Source: [Bacteroides] pectinophilus
GTDB lineage: Bacteria; Bacillota; Clostridia; Lachnospirales; Lachnospiraceae
Assembly (NCBI GenBank): GCA_025146925.1
Contig: CP102260.1
Span: 945,001-1,009,000, forward strand
DNA length: 64,000 bases
Direction of reading: 5' to 3'
Part shown: positions 47,800 to 57,020 of the stretch, piece after piece
Layout of the letters: each line of letters opens with the position of its first letter
Position numbering within the stretch: the first letter of the stretch is position 1
Notes under the pieces: generated by a model
Databases searched by the model: none
Told to the model about the DNA's origin: nothing
Seen by the model: the letters and a program-made list of their open reading frames with translations, nothing else
Program-made: the position numbers and the translations under genes

Positions 47800-48120
47800 A
47801 TGGCAGCTAGAGTAAGTAAAGCAGATTTTGATGATAAGGTGCTCGGAAGTTCACTTCCGGTTCTGGTTGATTTTTATTCAGACAGTTGTGTGCCATGCAA
47901 GAGAATGTCTCCTGTAGTAGGTGATGTTGAGGATGAGAGAGAAGGCAGCCTGTCAGTGTATAAAGTCAATATTAATTTTGATACAGAGCTTGCAGAACAG
48001 TATGACGTACAGTCAGTTCCTACACTGCTGCTGTTTAAGGGCGGGGCAGAGGTTGCAAGACAGTCAGGTGCAGTAAGAAAAGATGCACTGAATGCATGGA
48101 TAGATGACAATGTTAAATAA
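47800..48120 (+). CDS. Thioredoxin
   Basis: 106 residues. Active site CVPC in DSCVPCKRMSP and the cis-proline region VQSVPTLLLFKGG are present, so it is a complete thioredoxin. The Val-Pro pair between the cysteines (usual thioredoxin GP) suggests a somewhat different redox potential. The likely reductase is encoded at 49666. It may supply electrons to the sulfite reductase or regenerate TusA. Confidence 0.93.
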   Translation: MAARVSKADFDDKVLGSSLPVLVDFYSDSCVPCKRMSPVVGDVEDEREGSLSVYKVNINFDTELAEQYDVQSVPTLLLFKGGAEVARQSGAVRKDALNAWIDDNVK

Positions 48121-48132
48121 ACATACGAGGTA

Positions 48133-48197
48133 TTAAGCGTACATGGTATGTTAAGCGCACTTCATTTTAGCGCACAAATAAAGCAAAATATTAAGCC
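48133..48197. repeat. Short TTAAGCG-like repeats upstream of the carrier gene
   Basis: TTAAGCG at 48133-48139 and 48151-48157, a variant TTTAGCG near 48167 and TTAAGCC near 48191. The spacing is about 16-24 bases. They lie in the 100-base gap between the thioredoxin and carrier genes and could bind a regulator; no further evidence. Confidence 0.35.
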
Positions 48198-48220
48198 GCA
48201 GAGGCAGAAATGAGGAGATT

Positions 48221-48439
48221 ATGAAGATCACAGTTTCAGGAACAGCAAAAGAAGTAAAAGACGGACTTACATTACCGGAGCTTATCGAACTTGAGAATGT
48301 TGAACAGCCTGAGTATGTTACAGTATCAATTAATGAGGAATTTGTTGCAAGTGCAGATAAGGACAGCACAGTTCTTAAGGATGGTGACAGTGTAGAATTC
48401 CTTTACTTCATGGGAGGTGGAAGCTATGGCGTTAACTGA
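48221..48439 (+). CDS. hcyS: ThiS/HcyS-like sulfur carrier protein with C-terminal extension
   Basis: 72 residues, beta-grasp fold of the ThiS/MoaD group: MKITVSGTAKEVKDGLTLPE and a C-terminal LKDGDSVEFLYFMGGG. Carrier proteins of this group end in Gly-Gly, whose carboxylate is adenylated and thiolated. Here five or six residues (SYGVN or GSYGVN) follow, so the protein must be trimmed first. This matches the Wolinella HcyS-Ala precursor trimmed by HcyD, but the tail is longer. The metalloprotease at 49262 is the obvious trimming enzyme. The stop overlaps the start of the ThiF-like gene by 14 bases. Confidence 0.85.
   Translation: MKITVSGTAKEVKDGLTLPELIELENVEQPEYVTVSINEEFVASADKDSTVLKDGDSVEFLYFMGGGSYGVN
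48413..48419 (+). promoter_or_regulatory. Shine-Dalgarno of the ThiF-like gene inside the Gly-Gly codons
   Basis: GGAGGTG at 48413-48419 lies six bases before ATG 48426 and consists of the codons GGA-GGT-G of the carrier's glycine tail. The glycine motif thus doubles as ribosome binding site for the activating enzyme. Confidence 0.75.
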
Positions 48440-49232
48440 TGAGCAGATTGAAAGATATTCAAGGCACATTATTCTCAAAGAGGTAGGTGCCAAGGGACAG
48501 AGAAAGCTTCTTAATGCCAAGGTGCTTATAATAGGTGCCGGCGGACTTGGAGCACCTGCAGCAATGTATCTTGCGGCAGCAGGCGTAGGAACAATCGGAA
48601 TCGTAGATGCCGATGAAGTAGACTTGAGCAATCTTCAGAGACAGATAATACATCAGACAGCAGATGTCGGCAAGGCGAAGGTTAAGTCCGCAAAAGAGAC
48701 AATGAATGCAATGAATCCTGATGTAACTGTCAATACATACAGAGAGTTTGTCACAAGTGAGAATATTATGGACCTTATCAGGGACTATGATTTCATAATT
48801 GACGGTACAGATAATTTCCCTGCAAAGTTCCTTATTAATGATGCCTGTGTAATGGCTAAGAAGCCTTTTTCACATGCAGGAATCATCAGATTCAAGGGTC
48901 AGCTTATGACCTATGTTCCTGGAGAAGGACCATGCTACCGTTGTGTATTCAAGAATCCACCACCAAAGGATGCAGTGCCTACATGCAAGCAGGCAGGCGT
49001 TATCGGCGCAATGGGCGGTGTTATCGGAAGTCTGCAGGCAATGGAGGCAATTAAGTATATTCTTGGAGTTGGAAAGCTTCTTACAGGATACCTTCTTACT
49101 TATGATGCAATTAATCAGGAATTCCATAAGATTAAGCTGCCATCAGATACATCAGGATGCGCAGTATGCGGTGACCACCCTACAATTACAGAGCTTATCG
49201 ATTATGAGCAGGTAGAGTGCACAGACCACTAA
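48426..49232 (+). CDS. hcyF: ThiF/MoeB-type carrier-activating enzyme (HcyF-like)
   Basis: 268 residues from ATG 48426. The ATP-binding loop is IIGAGGLGAPAAMYLAAAGV, followed by DADEVDLSNLQRQI (metal/arginine finger region), FIIDGTDNFPAKFLI and two zinc pairs, CYRC and CAVC. No rhodanese domain is fused. It adenylates the terminal glycine of the carrier, after which sulfide can form the thiocarboxylate. ThiF or MoeB of other pathways look alike; neighbourhood of metY, the carrier and the JAMM protease argues for HcyF. Confidence 0.88.
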   Translation: MALTDEQIERYSRHIILKEVGAKGQRKLLNAKVLIIGAGGLGAPAAMYLAAAGVGTIGIVDADEVDLSNLQRQIIHQTADVGKAKVKSAKETMNAMNPDVTVNTYREFVTSENIMDLIRDYDFIIDGTDNFPAKFLINDACVMAKKPFSHAGIIRFKGQLMTYVPGEGPCYRCVFKNPPPKDAVPTCKQAGVIGAMGGVIGSLQAMEAIKYILGVGKLLTGYLLTYDAINQEFHKIKLPSDTSGCAVCGDHPTITELIDYEQVECTDH

Positions 49233-49261
49233 TGTGACAGCCTGCAGAAATGAGGTAATTC

Positions 49262-49672
49262 ATGATATCAATGAAAAAGTCAGATTATGATCTGATTCTT
49301 GAACATGCAAAGTCTGTTGTGCCTGAAGAGGCATGCGGACTCATTGCAGGAACAATAGATAATGGCAGTAAGACCGTTGGGAAGGTGTATATTCTTACCA
49401 ATATTGACCATTCTAATGAGCATTTTACACTTGATCCGAAAGAACAGCTTGCGGCAGTTAAAGATATGAGAGCATCAGGCCTTGTTCCGCTCGGTAACTG
49501 GCATTCTCATCCGGAGTCTCCGTCAAGACCTTCAGAAGAAGATAAGAGACTTGCGTATGACAGCAAGGCAAGCTATATGATTCTGTCACTTATGGATGCC
49601 GGTAATCCGGTACTTAATTCATTCCACATTGAAGGAAATGAATCAACGAAGGAAGAGCTTGTTATATGTTAG
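49262..49672 (+). CDS. hcyD: JAMM/M67 metalloprotease (HcyD-like)
   Basis: 136 residues. The JAMM zinc site is complete: the upstream Glu in PEEACGLIAG, then NWHSHPESPSRPSEED with the HxH and the distal Asp. In Wolinella, HcyD removes the extra C-terminal residue from HcyS and later cleaves homocysteine off the carrier. The tail on the carrier encoded upstream is consistent with the first task. ATG 49262 has TGAGGT upstream; ATG 49271 is a possible alternative. It overlaps the next gene by seven bases. Confidence 0.88.
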   Translation: MISMKKSDYDLILEHAKSVVPEEACGLIAGTIDNGSKTVGKVYILTNIDHSNEHFTLDPKEQLAAVKDMRASGLVPLGNWHSHPESPSRPSEEDKRLAYDSKASYMILSLMDAGNPVLNSFHIEGNESTKEELVIC

Positions 49673-50562
49673 ATGTTATTATTATAGGCAGTGGTCCGGC
49701 AGGGCTTACAGCCTCAATATATGCAAAGCGTGCAGGACTTAATGCAGTTGTTGTTGAAAAAGAATATATGGGTACAGGTCAGATAGCCGACAGCAGCAGA
49801 GTTGATAATTATCCGGGAATGCCCGGAGTAGACGGATATTCTCTTGGAGAGAGCTTCCGCAGCCATGCAGAATCACTTGGCGTGGAATTCATTGAAAGAG
49901 AGATTGTAAAGCTTGATAACAGCAAAGGCAGCTGGGTATGCACATGCGATGACGGAAGCACACTTGAAGCTCAGACAGTACTCTATGCGGCAGGATGCAG
50001 GCATCGCAGTCTTGGAATAGACTCCGAAAGTGTATTTCAGGGAAAAGGTGTTTCTTACTGTGCAGTCTGCGATGGGGCATTTTACAGGGATAAAAATGTG
50101 GCAGTAGTTGGAGGTGGAGACACAGCGCTTGATGATGCACTGTACCTTTCTGATATATGCCGTAAAGTATATCTTATCCACAGACGTGACGGCTTCCGCG
50201 GTTCGGCATCAACACTTGCCAGGCTTAAGGAAAAGGCAGATATCGAGATTATAACCAATGCAAGGATAGAGCAGATTACGGGTGATAAAAAGGTGTCAGG
50301 TGCAGACTTAAGCAATGGTGCCCATGTTGATATTGACGGAATCTTTGTTGCTGTTGGCATGATTCCGCAGACTTCACTGCTTGAAGGCTTTGATGTGCTG
50401 GATGACAGCGGATATGTTGTTGCAGGAGAAGATGGTGTAACATCATGCAGTGGGCTTTTTGCTGCAGGTGATGCAAGAACCAAGAATCTCAGACAGGTAA
50501 TAACTGCGGCTTCGGATGGTGCCAATGCCATGTACTCAGTCATGCATATGTTGTCAAAATAG
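49666..50562 (+). CDS. Thioredoxin reductase-like flavoprotein
   Basis: 298 residues. FAD-binding IIGSGPAGLTASIYAKRAG at the start, the redox pair CAVC in VSYCAVCDGAFY, the NAD(P) loop VAVVGGGDTALDDALYLS and the closing GLFAAGDAR are in the order of TrxB. It should reduce the thioredoxin encoded four genes upstream. It is the last gene of the sulfur operon; the next gene, L25, has its own promoter. Confidence 0.92.
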   Translation: MLDVIIIGSGPAGLTASIYAKRAGLNAVVVEKEYMGTGQIADSSRVDNYPGMPGVDGYSLGESFRSHAESLGVEFIEREIVKLDNSKGSWVCTCDDGSTLEAQTVLYAAGCRHRSLGIDSESVFQGKGVSYCAVCDGAFYRDKNVAVVGGGDTALDDALYLSDICRKVYLIHRRDGFRGSASTLARLKEKADIEIITNARIEQITGDKKVSGADLSNGAHVDIDGIFVAVGMIPQTSLLEGFDVLDDSGYVVAGEDGVTSCSGLFAAGDARTKNLRQVITAASDGANAMYSVMHMLSK

Positions 50563-50595
50563 ACAAAAATAACGTCAAAATTTCTTAAAATTTGG

Positions 50596-50625
50596 TTAAT
50601 CTGTTTAGCAACTAGGCGCTATAAT
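50596..50625 (+). promoter_or_regulatory. Promoter of the L25 gene
   Basis: TATAAT at 50620-50625 is perfect; the -35 side is weak (TTAATC at 50596-50601 with an 18-base spacer). About 120 bases of leader precede the gene, without a recognisable riboswitch. Confidence 0.55.
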
Positions 50626-50743
50626 ATACGCGTAACAAGAAAAAGCAATACTTAACAAAACCTGCCTATAGCGATATGGTGTACAGCCATAAGATATAAG
50701 TTGAAGGCTGCTAAGCAAATCAGATTTTTGGAGGAAAAGGTAA

Positions 50744-51340
50744 ATGAATACTTTAAAAGCTGAAAAGAGAAGTTTGGATGTTAAGGCAAAGAGATTAAGA
50801 CGCGAAGGATTTGTTACGGGCAATGTATTTGGCAGAGAATTAGCAGAGTCAATACCTGTAAAGATGCAGAAGGTTGATGTGGAGCGTATGATGAAGACAG
50901 ACCATAAGGGCAGTCAGATTATGCTTGATGTTGACGGAGAACAGTATGATGTTCTTATTAAGGATATTGCATTTAATCCACTCAAGGGTATAGTCGAGGA
51001 GATTAGTTTTCAGGCATTGGTAAGCAATGAGATGGTACATTCTGTAGCTGAGGTAATACTGGTTAACCATGATAAGGTTGCCGAAGGTGTCGTACAGCAG
51101 CTCCTGAATGAAGTTTCATATAAAGCATATCCGTCAGCAATCGTAGATTCAGTTAAGGTTGATGTAAGCCAGATGAAGATTGGTGATACAATCAGAGTTA
51201 AGGATCTTGATATTGCGGCTGATAAGGATGTAGAGATTCATACAGACCTCGAAGCTCCTGTTGTAACGGTAACAGCAGTTCATAATGATGTTCCTGAGAC
51301 AGATGAAGAATCAGCAGACGGTGAGGCAGCAGCAGAATAA
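50744..51340 (+). CDS. rplY: 50S ribosomal protein L25/general stress protein Ctc
   Basis: 198 residues, the two-domain CTC form. The N-terminal 5S rRNA-binding part begins MNTLKAEKRSLDVKAKRLRR, and the C-terminal TL5 domain has VAEVILVNHDKVAEGVVQQL and VDVSQMKIGDTIRVKDL. The acidic tail (ETDEESADGEAAAE) is usual. Expression of Ctc rises under stress in Bacillus; a sigma-B-type promoter is not seen here. TGGAGGAAAAG lies before the ATG, a strong ribosome site. Confidence 0.93.
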   Translation: MNTLKAEKRSLDVKAKRLRREGFVTGNVFGRELAESIPVKMQKVDVERMMKTDHKGSQIMLDVDGEQYDVLIKDIAFNPLKGIVEEISFQALVSNEMVHSVAEVILVNHDKVAEGVVQQLLNEVSYKAYPSAIVDSVKVDVSQMKIGDTIRVKDLDIAADKDVEIHTDLEAPVVTVTAVHNDVPETDEESADGEAAAE

Positions 51341-51400
51341 TCGGAACAAAAGCAGTAGATTGTTCTGTATGCATTATTAGAACTTAATATGTAGTATTAT

Positions 51401-51445
51401 AAAGGCGGCATTACTCCGGCAGAATTGTTGGAGGTGCCGCTTTTT
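51401..51445 (+). terminator. Terminator after rplY
   Basis: GGCGGCA (51404-51410) pairs with TGCCGC (51435-51440) followed by five T. Confidence 0.85.
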
Positions 51446-51521
51446 GCTTGAAAATATGGCATAATTAGGATATAATTCAACATATTAGCGGACAAATACA
51501 TAAAGAAAAGGAACAGGAAAA

Positions 51522-52403
51522 ATGGCTAACATGAATATGGATTTTCCACCACAGGTAGTGGAAGGCAACATAAGGGCAGAAGTTGACAGAGTTAATATGC
51601 CTTTTGTAAGAATGGTACTTCTTGGAATATTTGCAGGAATGTTTATTGCCGGAGGCGCTGCAGCAAGCAGTGTGGCAATGCATGCGATAAGTAACGTAGG
51701 ACTGGCAAGGCTTCTGGGCGGCGTAGTATTCCCGGTAGGACTTATGATGATAGTATTTATCGGTGGAGAACTTTTTACCGGTGACTGCCTTCTGATACTT
51801 GGCTTTATTGATAAGAGATATAAGGTTACTGCAATGATAAGGGTTCTGGTTGTTGTATACATAAGCAATCTTATAGGAGCGATGGTGATAGCACTTCTTG
51901 TATCGCTCAGCGGTCAGTACAATTACACTGACGGACTTCTTGGAGCGTATACAATCAAGGTTGCGATGGGGAAGGTTAATATGTCCTTCGGGCAGGCATT
52001 CTGTTCGGGAATTATGTGCAACATATTTGTGTGTGCTGCGGTACTTATGGCAGCGGCAGCCAAGGATATCGCAGGCAAGGTATGGGCTATATTCTTTCCG
52101 ATAATGGCATTTGTTGTAAGCGGATATGAGCACTGTGTAGCCAATATGTATTATATTCCGGCAGGAATATTCGCACTGGGCAATGAAAAGTATGCAGCCA
52201 GGGCAGCAGCGGAGTACGGATACACATATGAGCAGATGTCGGTTGTTGACTGGAAGCACTTCTTTATTAACAGCTCAATTCCTGTAACTCTTGGCAATAT
52301 TGTCGGAGGCATGCTTTTTGTAGGAGTAATTCTTTATCTTATATATGGTAAGAATATCCGGCATGATTCAACACCGGCATCACTTAAAAAGGAAGCAAAG
52401 TAA
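51522..52403 (+). CDS. Formate/nitrite transporter (FNT family)
   Basis: 293 residues with six membrane helices. Family blocks are LLGIFAGMFIAGGAAASS, VFIGGELFTGDCLLI (first omega loop), and FCSGIMCNIFVCAAVLMAA (second). It forms a pentameric channel for formate, nitrite or hydrosulfide. The substrate cannot be read from the sequence; the sulfur operon 1 kb upstream makes hydrosulfide worth considering, since HSC channels belong to this family. ATG 51522 follows GGAACAGGAAAA. Confidence 0.9.
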   Translation: MANMNMDFPPQVVEGNIRAEVDRVNMPFVRMVLLGIFAGMFIAGGAAASSVAMHAISNVGLARLLGGVVFPVGLMMIVFIGGELFTGDCLLILGFIDKRYKVTAMIRVLVVVYISNLIGAMVIALLVSLSGQYNYTDGLLGAYTIKVAMGKVNMSFGQAFCSGIMCNIFVCAAVLMAAAAKDIAGKVWAIFFPIMAFVVSGYEHCVANMYYIPAGIFALGNEKYAARAAAEYGYTYEQMSVVDWKHFFINSSIPVTLGNIVGGMLFVGVILYLIYGKNIRHDSTPASLKKEAK

Positions 52404-52464
52404 CATTAGGATTACAAAATATAATTAGAATGTGCAGATGAGAATGCACGGAATGGAGGCAGAT

Positions 52465-53775
52465 ATGAATTCTAACAAAGGATCCAGAATAGCAAAGGCA
52501 GTTGCACCGGCAATAGTTGTCCTCACAGTTATGATATTGTGGCAGGTGATTGTGTTAGAGCTTCTTGAGAAAGGAATTATTAACACACTTATTGCATTCA
52601 TACTTCAGACAGTATTAATCGCAGCAGTAGCAATTCTTGTAATTCTTATGGCTAAGTCAATTGTCGACCAGATTAAGGCAGCATCTGACGGAACAGGACA
52701 GGCAGAGAACAGTAAGTTTGCACAGAAAGCAGATAAGCTTGCAAGACGTGATGACAGCCTTGGTGAATTAGTCAGGACAATAAGAAAAGCAGCATCATCA
52801 TTTGCGGGGATTGTAGGAGGAATCAATGTCGCAACTAAGGAACTCGGAGAAGTTTCTGAAGAGTTCAATGCAATATTTACGGACATGCAGAATTCTCTTG
52901 GAATGACTAATGAGTCAGTCAGCCTTATTGCAAAGAATACAATAGCACAGGCTGACAAGACTAACAGGATTAAGGACAGAATTGATGAGATAAGCCGGTC
53001 AATCAGCGGAATATCGGATAATGTCAATGCACTTACCGTAAGTGCAGATAAGATGGAAGAATGCAACAGCAATGCTGAAGAGATTATTAATAAGCTTATC
53101 GAGATAAGTGTCCAGTGTAAGGAAGCAATTGAGGATGTAAGAAAGCAGGCAGATCTTACTAATCAGTCTGCACAGCAGATTCAGACGGTTACAGAGATAA
53201 TAGCGGATATATCGAGCCAGACCAATCTTCTTGCACTTAATGCTTCGATTGAAGCAGCAAGAGCGGGAGAGAACGGTAAGGGCTTTGCGGTAGTTGCAGA
53301 ACAGATAAGGGTTCTTGCAGACCAGTCAAGAGAGTCAACGCAGAAGATTAATACACTTGTTACTGATCTTATCGGTAATTCAGATGTCAGCGTACAGATA
53401 ACGGAGAGAGTATCAGAGGCTGTTGTGGAGCAGAACAATAAGATTAAAGAGACGGAAGAGATATTCAAGACACTGAATAACGAGGTAGGACAGGTTGGCA
53501 ATGCAATATCAGGAATCGGAACTGAGGTTAATGACCTTAAGAACAGCAGTGACGAGATTGGTGCGGGTATTGAGTCACTTACTGAATTTGCTGATCAGAA
53601 TGCTGAGAGTGCAAAGATAACAACAGATAAGATGGAAGACCTCAAGAAGACAGTAGACGGATGCACACAGGCAACAGATAAGGTAGTAAGTGTATCTGAG
53701 CGCCTTGTAAGTTTTGTTAAGGATGCAGAGAACGCAGGTTCCAGAGTTACACAGGTAAGAAAGAATCTGAAGTAA
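52465..53775 (+). CDS. Methyl-accepting chemotaxis protein without sensor domain
   Basis: 436 residues from ATG 52465 (GGAGGCAGAT upstream). Two membrane helices lie close together (about residues 15-33 and 40-62) with no extracytoplasmic domain between. The cytoplasmic part has the conserved hairpin tip [20 protein letters not shown] followed by [17 protein letters not shown]. It should signal to CheA/CheW in a chemoreceptor array. Lack of a ligand domain suggests it senses membrane state or an intracellular partner. Confidence 0.9.
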   Translation: MNSNKGSRIAKAVAPAIVVLTVMILWQVIVLELLEKGIINTLIAFILQTVLIAAVAILVILMAKSIVDQIKAASDGTGQAENSKFAQKADKLARRDDSLGELVRTIRKAASSFAGIVGGINVATKELGEVSEEFNAIFTDMQNSLGMTNESVSLIAKNTIAQADKTNRIKDRIDEISRSISGISDNVNALTVSADKMEECNSNAEEIINKLIEISVQCKEAIEDVRKQADLTNQSAQQIQTVTEIIADISSQTNLLALNASIEAARAGENGKGFAVVAEQIRVLADQSRESTQKINTLVTDLIGNSDVSVQITERVSEAVVEQNNKIKETEEIFKTLNNEVGQVGNAISGIGTEVNDLKNSSDEIGAGIESLTEFADQNAESAKITTDKMEDLKKTVDGCTQATDKVVSVSERLVSFVKDAENAGSRVTQVRKNLK

Positions 53776-53794
53776 AGCAGGAATAATAGAATAG

Positions 53795-53854
53795 AATATC
53801 CCCATGTGTGGTGAAGCTAAGTAGAATGTTAAGCCACACATGGGGATATTTTTT
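53795..53854. terminator. Bidirectional terminator between the chemoreceptor and symporter genes
   Basis: ATATCCCCATGTGTGG (53796-53811) pairs with CCACACATGGGGATAT (53834-53849) and a T run follows. It serves the plus-strand chemoreceptor and, less certainly, the minus-strand symporter gene ending at 53930. Confidence 0.88.
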
Positions 53855-53929
53855 ATACTAATCTCAATTCCGAAGGCACAAAGTGCCGTAAGAGCCGCGA
53901 GCCGGATGTCAGATATGGCTCTGCGAAAT

Positions 53930-55408
53930 TTATGCCTTTTCTTTGCGGCTCTTTGAAAATGTAATGAACATTATCAATCCTACAAGAATTACAGCGAATG
54001 CCATCCATCCGATGAGAACGGGAAGAGTTCTTGATGAGAATGTATCGTAGTAACCTTTGAGATAGATAAATATGATTATTGCCGGCAGTATGTAGCTCAT
54101 GTAAGTACGAAGTGCAGAGGCACCTGAAAGCTTAAGTCCTTTACCGGTATCGGCCTCACTGATGAAGCTGTTCCAGCCCCATCCATTGCTGCGTGTACAG
54201 AAGAGCACGAATACGAGGCTTCCGAGAGGAAGAAGATTATATGAAACAAGAAAATCTTCAAGGTCCATTAATGTTGAACCGTCTCCAAGCGGCTGAAATC
54301 CTGATAATATGTTAAAGCCGAGTACAGCAGGCATTGAGAGTATTATTATAAGTACAATATTGAAACAGACTGCTTTGCGGCGTTCCCATCCACCCATATC
54401 AATGAAGAAGGATATAATATTTTCAAATACAGCGATAATTGTTGATAATGCTGCAAATGACATAAATATGAAGAAAGAACAGCCCCATATATTACCGCCT
54501 GCCATATTGTCGAATACGTTAGGCAGTGTAATAAATAGAAGAGACGGACCGGCACCCGGCTGTACACCATAGGCAAAGCATGCCGGAATAATTATAAAGC
54601 CTGCCATAAGTGCAACAAATGTATCGAGCAGAACGATATTTATTGATTCACCAAGCAGTGTGCGTTCCTTATTGAGGTAGCTTCCGAATATTGCCATGGC
54701 ACCGATACCGATACTAAGTGTAAAGAATGCATGTGACATTGCGGCAAATACAACATTGCCGATGCCGGCTTCCTTTACAAGCTGGAAATCAGGTACGAGA
54801 TAGAACTTAACGCCCGCACCTGCGCCCGGAAGCACAAGTGAATGAATGGCAAGGATAAGCATGAGCACCATGAGAATCGTCATCATTACCTTTGTAATCT
54901 TTTCAACACCCTTCTGGAGACCGAGGGCACATACACCAAATGAAAGAAGTACTGTAATTATCATCCAGAATGTCATCTCACCCGGAGATGCAAGCATTGC
55001 TGAAAATGTATCTGCAACTGCTGAAGGAGTGACATTGGTAAGCTGTCCGGAAGCTGTCTTGAATACATAACCTATCATCCATCCGCCGACCATTGTGTAG
55101 AACATCATAAGCAGATAACAGCCGAGTATGCTGATCCACTTAAGCCAGTGCCAGCGTGAACCTTTTGCTTCAAGTATGTCAAATGCAACAGCCATGCCGT
55201 GACCGCTTCCGCGTCCTACCGCAAATTCACATATTATAATCGGGAGACCGAGTATAGCAAGAAATACAAGATAAATGGCGATAAATGCCGCACCCCCGTA
55301 TTGTCCGCAGATATACGGGAACTTCCACACATTGCCAAGACCGATGGCGCATCCTGCTGATACGAGGATGAAACCAAGTCTTGAACTGAAATTTTCTCTT
55401 GATGTCAT
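53930..55408 (-). CDS. Sodium:neurotransmitter symporter family transporter, copy 2
   Basis: 492 residues with 11-12 membrane helices. The LeuT/NSS signature is GLGNVWKFPYICGQYGGAAF; AMSHAFFTLSIGIGAMAIFGSY carries the conserved serine-rich sodium site. It imports an amino acid with sodium. The specific substrate is unknown. The preceding gene on the same strand is a close paralogue, and the two probably arose by tandem duplication. Confidence 0.92.
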   Translation of the reverse strand: MTSRENFSSRLGFILVSAGCAIGLGNVWKFPYICGQYGGAAFIAIYLVFLAILGLPIIICEFAVGRGSGHGMAVAFDILEAKGSRWHWLKWISILGCYLLMMFYTMVGGWMIGYVFKTASGQLTNVTPSAVADTFSAMLASPGEMTFWMIITVLLSFGVCALGLQKGVEKITKVMMTILMVLMLILAIHSLVLPGAGAGVKFYLVPDFQLVKEAGIGNVVFAAMSHAFFTLSIGIGAMAIFGSYLNKERTLLGESINIVLLDTFVALMAGFIIIPACFAYGVQPGAGPSLLFITLPNVFDNMAGGNIWGCSFFIFMSFAALSTIIAVFENIISFFIDMGGWERRKAVCFNIVLIIILSMPAVLGFNILSGFQPLGDGSTLMDLEDFLVSYNLLPLGSLVFVLFCTRSNGWGWNSFISEADTGKGLKLSGASALRTYMSYILPAIIIFIYLKGYYDTFSSRTLPVLIGWMAFAVILVGLIMFITFSKSRKEKA

Positions 55409-55410
55409 AA

Positions 55411-56880
55411 TTAATTTCCTTTCCTGATTTTTGCAAATGCTGTATAGATTATTATTCCGACAAGCAGGAGTGCAAATATCATCCAGCCTGTAAGTACTGC
55501 CGTACCCTGTCCGGCAAATGTATCATAGTAGCCCTTTAGGTAGATGACTACGATAATAAGCGGAAGTATGTAAGTCATGTAAAATCTTATCCATACAGGA
55601 AATTTCATTCCGAGTCCTGTGTTAGCTTCGGTAATAAAGCTGTTCCAGCCCCACCCGTTGTTATGTGTACAGAACAGCACGCTCATGAGGCTTCCGAGAG
55701 GAAGGAGATTGTACGATACAAGGAAATCTTCAAGATCCATTATCGTAGAGTTGGCTCCAATCGGCTGAATCCCTGACAGGACATTATAACCGAGTACTGC
55801 CGGAATTGATAATATTATTATAAGTATAATATTGAACTTAACGGCCTGTGAACGTGTCCATCCGCCAAGATCTATATAGAATGATATTATACTTTCAAAT
55901 ACTGCAATTATCGTTGAAAGTGCAGCAAATGACATAAATATAAAGAAAGCACATCCCCAGATTCTGCCTCCTGCCATGTGATTGAACACATTAGGCAGTG
56001 TAATGAACAGGAGTGACGGACCGGCATCAGGCTGTACACCGTATGCAAAGCATGCCGGAATAATGATAAAGCCTGCTGTAAGAGCAACAAATGTGTCAAG
56101 AAGCACAACATTTATTGATTCACTTAACAGACTGCGCTCTTTGTTAAGGTAGCTTCCGAATATCTCCATTGAACCGATACCTACGCTGAGTGTGAAGAAT
56201 GCGTGTGACATTGCCGCAAATACAACATTGCCGATTCCGTAATCTTTCATATTATTAAAATCAGGAACAAGATAGAATCTTACACCCTCTGACGCACCCG
56301 GAAGCACAAGGGAGTGCAGCGCAAGTACTATCATAATAACAATAAGAATCATCATCATCACTTTTGTGATTTTCTCTACTCCGTTCTGAAGACCAAGCGC
56401 ACATATTCCAAATGAAATAACAACGGCTGCAATCATCCATCCGGTCATCTGTACAGGTGACTGGAGCATGTCTGAGAAGGAACCGGCAATCTGTACCGTG
56501 TCAAGTCCGACAATCTGACCGGAAACATATTTCCACATATAGCACAGCATCCATCCGCCGACAAGTGTGTAGAACATCATAAGAAGATATGAACCTGCCA
56601 TGCAGCCCCACTTAAGGCGGTGCCAGCGTGTCCCTTTCTTCTCGAGAGTATCAAGTGCGACGGCCATGCTTCCGCGGCTTGCGCGGCCTATGGTAAATTC
56701 GCACACTAAGATAGGAAGTCCCAGGATGGCAAGAAATACCAGATAGATAACTATAAATGCGGCACCCCCGTATTGGCCACAGATATAGGGAAACTTCCAT
56801 ACGTTTCCAAGACCTATGGCGCATCCGGCGGATACAAGGATGAAGCCAAGTCTTGATGCAAAGGTTTCTCTTTGTTTCAT
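55411..56880 (-). CDS. Sodium:neurotransmitter symporter family transporter, copy 1
   Basis: 489 residues, the same fold and signatures as the adjacent gene (GLGNVWKFPYICGQYGGAAF, AMSHAFFTLSVGIGSMEIFG). Differences are concentrated in the loops and in helices around the substrate site, which suggests different substrates or paralogue subunits. The stop and the next start are two bases apart, so both are translated from one message. Confidence 0.92.
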   Translation of the reverse strand: MKQRETFASRLGFILVSAGCAIGLGNVWKFPYICGQYGGAAFIVIYLVFLAILGLPILVCEFTIGRASRGSMAVALDTLEKKGTRWHRLKWGCMAGSYLLMMFYTLVGGWMLCYMWKYVSGQIVGLDTVQIAGSFSDMLQSPVQMTGWMIAAVVISFGICALGLQNGVEKITKVMMMILIVIMIVLALHSLVLPGASEGVRFYLVPDFNNMKDYGIGNVVFAAMSHAFFTLSVGIGSMEIFGSYLNKERSLLSESINVVLLDTFVALTAGFIIIPACFAYGVQPDAGPSLLFITLPNVFNHMAGGRIWGCAFFIFMSFAALSTIIAVFESIISFYIDLGGWTRSQAVKFNIILIIILSIPAVLGYNVLSGIQPIGANSTIMDLEDFLVSYNLLPLGSLMSVLFCTHNNGWGWNSFITEANTGLGMKFPVWIRFYMTYILPLIIVVIYLKGYYDTFAGQGTAVLTGWMIFALLLVGIIIYTAFAKIRKGN

Positions 56881-57020
56881 TGTTTTCCTCTTTCTAATAC
56901 ATTATTTACCCCTGACTATCGCAAACGATAGACAGCAATAATTAATGATACCATAAATTAAGAATTATTGGAAGATGAGAAAAGAGTGTGGATATTTAAG
57001 GTAAATAATAAAATAATATT

